Source: Nannocystaceae bacterium
Lineage (GTDB): Bacteria; Myxococcota_A; Polyangia; Nannocystales; Nannocystaceae
Assembly: GCA_016763875.1 (NCBI GenBank)
Contig: JAESSZ010000563.1
Location: 1-9,269 of the forward strand
Direction: 5' to 3'
Length of the DNA: 9,269 nucleotides
In this document: piece after piece, positions 7,080 through 9,269 of the stretch
Layout of the letters: the number at the start of each line of letters is the position of its first letter
Position numbering within the stretch: position 1 is the stretch's first letter
Translations under genes and position numbers: made by a program
The notes under the pieces: generated by a model
Told to the model about the DNA's origin: nothing
Database searches by the model: none
What the model saw: the letters and a program-made list of their open reading frames with translations, nothing else

Positions 7080-7949
7080 CTACCTGTCTGCGGGGCTCTC
7101 CAACGCCGCCATGAGTCGTGCATCGCGTTGATTTCGCTCATCCTGCAAAATCGCTTGAGACTTTGCGCCATGTCGTGCCGCCTGCTGCACGAAAAATCGC
7201 GCGAGTTTCGCGTCAATCCGGTGGGTCTTCTTCACGTCACGACGCCGGTATTCGTAGATCGTCTTCTGGCTCCAGGGGTTAAACCCCCGCGTTCCTAGAC
7301 TGTCTGAGTCGCTCAGGAAGATCTGCGACGTCGGCACAACAATACGGACGGACGTCCCGTCGGCAGATTGCACGGTCCAAACTGCCACGACATGGTTCCA
7401 GGTCGGCCAGTACAAACCAATGCCGCGCACCCCCATGCGACGCGCGGAGAAGGCGAACAGTGCCGACAGCTCGTCACACTCGGCGAGGGCACTTGGCCGC
7501 GGCGCGGTCGCGTCGGTTGTTGGCGTCTGTTTCCACTGCTTCCAGATCTCCTCCGAGTTGGGTTTCTCGTTGGTGATCTTCCAGCTGAGATGCCACCAGC
7601 CGCCGTCTCGCGTGGCTTCGAAAGCAACCTTGACGCGAACGTAGTCGCGATAGAGTTCGGCCGTGTCGGTGAGCCCGTACTCGGTGAGAAGTGCTTCGTA
7701 GTCAGCACGCACCGCGGGACTCGTCGCGATCTCGTCCGCGACCTGGCCCAACTCTGCGTACAACGCCTCGATGCTGACCTTGTCCTGGCCAGGCCAAAGC
7801 CCAGCCTGTTCCGGAGCATGCGCGGGTGGCGTCGGCGCTGCATGCAGTGTGGCCATCGGCACGCACAGGGCCAACGGCAGCACCGCGCTCGTCCAACCTA
7901 GCGACTGCCCGCGCGCTCGCACAACGACTTCAACGTCCAGACATCGCAT
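7080..7949 (-). CDS. Exported protein with transglutaminase/cysteine-protease-like Cys-His pattern
   Basis: A 289-residue secreted or periplasmic protein, not recognised by name. Residues 1-36 look like a Sec signal (basic n-region, core about 20-36 with WTSAVLPLALCVPMATLHA). The middle holds ECDELSALFAFSARRMGVRG (157-176) followed by NHVVAVW (185-191). This resembles the transglutaminase-like core, where a nucleophilic Cys (here Cys158) opens a helix and a His (here His186) follows on a strand. The segment aligned with the usual catalytic DPT reads VVPTSQIFL (204-212), so the classical Asp is absent. It ends in a charged helical tail. It is the first gene of the minus-strand exported trio, six bases before the di-heme gene. 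Start uncertain: the frame extends to ATG 8051, but that overlaps the divergent gene start; ATG 7949 gives a normal signal peptide, and GTG 7922 is also possible. Catalytic assignment is tentative. Confidence 0.72.
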   Translation of the reverse strand: MRCLDVEVVVRARGQSLGWTSAVLPLALCVPMATLHAAPTPPAHAPEQAGLWPGQDKVSIEALYAELGQVADEIATSPAVRADYEALLTEYGLTDTAELYRDYVRVKVAFEATRDGGWWHLSWKITNEKPNSEEIWKQWKQTPTTDATAPRPSALAECDELSALFAFSARRMGVRGIGLYWPTWNHVVAVWTVQSADGTSVRIVVPTSQIFLSDSDSLGTRGFNPWSQKTIYEYRRRDVKKTHRIDAKLARFFVQQAARHGAKSQAILQDERNQRDARLMAALESPADR

Positions 7950-8049
7950 TCGATTTCGCTTCTGGTCAAAACCGCCGCGATTGCGCCGAAACATAGTTCT
8001 CGGCCGCAATTCTCCCCAAACCGGGTCCCACCGTGGCATTGTCGGAGCC
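7950..8049. promoter_or_regulatory. Divergent promoter region between the exported trio and the GH114 gene
   Basis: This 100-base gap separates the two divergent starts and must hold promoters for both directions. No strong sigma70 -35/-10 pair stands out on either strand. A 31-base near-palindrome occupies its centre. On the plus strand GGAG (8044-8047) lies only two bases before the GH114 ATG, an unusually short spacer. No Pho-box-like repeat is present here. Confidence 0.5.
7980..8010. repeat. 31-bp near-palindrome, candidate operator or hairpin
   Basis: Left arm ATTGCGCCGAAAC (7980-7992), three-base centre ATA, right arm GTTCTCGGCCGCAAT (7996-8010). The reverse complement of the right arm is ATTGCGGCCGAGAAC, which equals the left arm with two single-base insertions, so all 13 left-arm bases can pair. 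It is centred between the divergent starts (about 31 bases upstream of 7949 and 40 upstream of 8050). It could bind a dimeric regulator or form a 5' leader hairpin; no T-run follows, so it is not a terminator. Confidence 0.55.
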
Positions 8050-9066
8050 ATGACTTACCGTGCTGCGCTCGCTCTTGCGTCGGGACTGGTGGTGCCCGGC
8101 TGTTCTACGGTCGAAGGGCAAGACGACGCGGACAACTCGGTGACGATTGGCGGCATGTCCGGGGACGATGGCGGTACCTCGAACGGCACGGACGACGAGT
8201 TAGACACCAGCGATCCTGGAGCCAGCTCGGGGCCCGCGACCACTGGCGAGGGGGCCGATGACGGTTCAGAGGGCAGCGACGGTGAGGACGAGGGGCTGGA
8301 CGGCGATTCGACCGGCGAGCGTCCGCCCGGCACCGGGTTGTGGGCGCCCCAACCTGGCGTGACCTGGCAGTGGCAGCTCACGGGCGCGATCGATACCAGC
8401 CTCAACGTCGACGTTTACGACATCGATCTGTTCGACGTCGGCATCGACCTTATCCAGCAACTGCATACCGACGGCCGTATCGTGATCTGCTACTTCAGCG
8501 CAGGCTCATACGAGGAGTGGCGAACGGACGCCGACCAGTTTCCCGACACGGCGCTGGGCGACCCACTCGACAACTGGCCCGGTGAGCGCTGGCCCGACCA
8601 CCGCTCGCCCGAGGTCCGAGAGATCATGGCGGCACGTCTCGACTTGGCGGTGGAAAAAGGTTGCGACGCCGTTGAGCCGGACAACGTCGATGGCTACGCC
8701 AATCCTAACGGCGTGGGCCTGACGGGCGAGGACCAACTGGACTACAACCGCTGGCTCGCTCAGGAGGCGCACAGCCGAGGGCTTTCCGTGGGTCTCAAGA
8801 ATGATCTCGACCAGCTCGAGGCACTCGCCGGCGACTTCGACTGGGCGCTCAATGAGGAGTGCATGCAGTTCGAGGAGTGCGCGCTGCTGCAAGCGCCGTT
8901 CATCGCCGCTGGCAAAGCCGTTTTCCATGTCGAGTACGTCGACGAAAACGACCAAGGTGCAGCGCTGGCGGAGCAGATCTGTAACAACGCCAACGAGCTG
9001 CAGTTCTCCACGATCGTCAAGCAGTGGGATCTGGGTCCGTTCGGGATTCCCTGCTGGCCGCAATAG
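8050..9066 (+). CDS. GH114-family (endo-alpha-1,4-polygalactosaminidase) lipoprotein
   Basis: A 338-residue surface or periplasmic lipoprotein with a glycoside hydrolase family 114 TIM-barrel. Residues 1-18 are a short lipoprotein signal ending VVPGC (Cys18). About 21-92 is a disordered Asp/Gly/Ser/Thr/Glu-rich linker typical of myxobacterial surface lipoproteins. The GH114 domain runs about 94-338: WQWQLTGAIDTS near the start, VICYFSAGSYEEWR (145-158), HRSPEVREIMAARLDLA (184-200), GCDAVEPDNVDGYAN (204-218), LSVGLKND (245-252) and WALNEEC (265-271). Asp211 and Glu269 or Glu270 are where the family's proposed catalytic acids should lie. Known members cleave alpha-1,4-linked galactosamine/N-acetylgalactosamine polymers such as Pel and galactosaminogalactan. 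Six Cys in the domain could form disulfides. It is divergent from the exported trio. The substrate in this organism is inferred only. Confidence 0.9.
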   Translation: MTYRAALALASGLVVPGCSTVEGQDDADNSVTIGGMSGDDGGTSNGTDDELDTSDPGASSGPATTGEGADDGSEGSDGEDEGLDGDSTGERPPGTGLWAPQPGVTWQWQLTGAIDTSLNVDVYDIDLFDVGIDLIQQLHTDGRIVICYFSAGSYEEWRTDADQFPDTALGDPLDNWPGERWPDHRSPEVREIMAARLDLAVEKGCDAVEPDNVDGYANPNGVGLTGEDQLDYNRWLAQEAHSRGLSVGLKNDLDQLEALAGDFDWALNEECMQFEECALLQAPFIAAGKAVFHVEYVDENDQGAALAEQICNNANELQFSTIVKQWDLGPFGIPCWPQ

Positions 9067-9269
9067 CTTTTTTGCTCGTCGGCTCGGGCCACACGGCGTC
9101 CAGCCAAGCTGGCGACGGCTCGAGCCCCAACAGCTCGTCTAGGCCCGCGGGGATAACGTGGCCTCGATCCGCGAGTCGCCGCACAACGGCGCCGTACAGT
9201 TCGGTCTCGAATCGGTCCAGCGTCACACGCCGGTTTTTCGCCGCGAGATCGAGCGCGCGCACGGCCGCC
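9017..9269 (-). CDS. C-terminal part of an unrecognised protein (enters from right edge)
   Basis: The minus-strand frame is open from the right edge to a stop at 9017-9019. Third codon positions are strongly G/C, like the other genes, which supports real coding. The visible peptide (about 83 residues) includes LDRFETELYGAVVRRLADRG (amphipathic helix), HVIPAGLDELLGLEPSPAWL and a polar Ser/Arg/Asp/Pro tail. GTG at 9262 could be a start, but since the frame continues off the edge the gene more likely begins outside. I do not recognise the family. The last 50 bases overlap the 3' end of the GH114 gene on the opposite strand. Confidence 0.55.
   Translation of the reverse strand, partial: AAVRALDLAAKNRRVTLDRFETELYGAVVRRLADRGHVIPAGLDELLGLEPSPAWLDAVWPEPTSKKAIAASRESRTDPDPTA

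Noticed and set aside
7950..8051. Upstream starts (ATG 8051, ATG 7994) for the Cys/His protein
   Set aside because: The first overlaps the divergent GH114 start and the second lies on the palindrome; both would bury the signal peptide behind a long charged extension. Still possible but less likely.
9029..9073. Intrinsic terminator after the GH114 gene (T-run at 9068-9073)
   Set aside because: Only a tiny stem can form before the T-run, and in the convergent gene the same bases are coding (two Lys codons).
1..9269. CRISPR arrays, tRNA/rRNA genes, IS ends or phage genes
   Set aside because: No regularly spaced repeats, cloverleaf-like segments, transposase motifs or terminal inverted repeats were seen; coding is almost continuous.

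Overview
The window is a densely coded, high-GC segment (G/C-dominated third codon positions in every real frame) from a Gram-negative bacterium. The Asp/Gly/Ser/Thr-rich linkers behind lipoprotein signals, the secreted beta-propeller proteins and the propeller fused to a c-type di-heme domain resemble genes of large-genome myxobacteria (Myxococcota, Nannocystaceae-like). That placement is inferred from style, not from a marker gene.

Layout. Six genes lie head to tail on the minus strand, read from right to left. (1) About 7949-7080 is an exported protein with a Cys/His pattern like transglutaminase/cysteine-protease folds. (2) 7073-4971 is an exported YVTN/NHL-type beta-propeller fused to a C-terminal di-heme cytochrome c peroxidase/MauG-like domain with two CxxCH motifs. 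(3) 4960-2819 is a WD40-like beta-propeller probable lipoprotein. (4) 2730-2011 is a PhoB-type response regulator. (5) 1998-205 is a PhoR-type sensor histidine kinase. (6) 141 to beyond the left edge is the N-terminus of PhoU. The first three are separated by only 6 and 10 bases and look like one transcription unit. phoB and phoR are 12 bases apart. On the plus strand, 8050-9066 diverges from gene 1 and encodes a GH114 (endo-alpha-1,4-polygalactosaminidase family) lipoprotein. Its 3' end overlaps by 50 bases the 3' end of a convergent unrecognised gene that enters from the right edge.

The genes form two modules. phoB-phoR-phoU is a phosphate-starvation control module. The sequence shows Pho-box-like direct repeats at the classical 11-base period (7-mer plus 4-base spacer) on the coding strand in front of phoB (units NTGTC[AG]C at 2791-2774, with weaker flanking units giving up to five in register) and again in the phoR-phoU gap (198-180). 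This suggests autoregulation plus a separate PhoB-controlled promoter for phoU. No pstSCAB gene is in the window. The second module is the exported trio (Cys/His protein, propeller-di-heme protein, propeller lipoprotein), which shares a roughly 100-base divergent intergenic region with the GH114 lipoprotein. A 31-base near-palindrome sits in that gap and could be an operator for both directions.

There are no tRNA or rRNA genes, CRISPR arrays, IS elements or convincing intrinsic terminators. No gene-free stretch exceeds about 100 bases. The most novel material is the uncharacterised envelope trio and the two Pho-box arrays. Small internal tandem duplications occur in two of the propeller genes.
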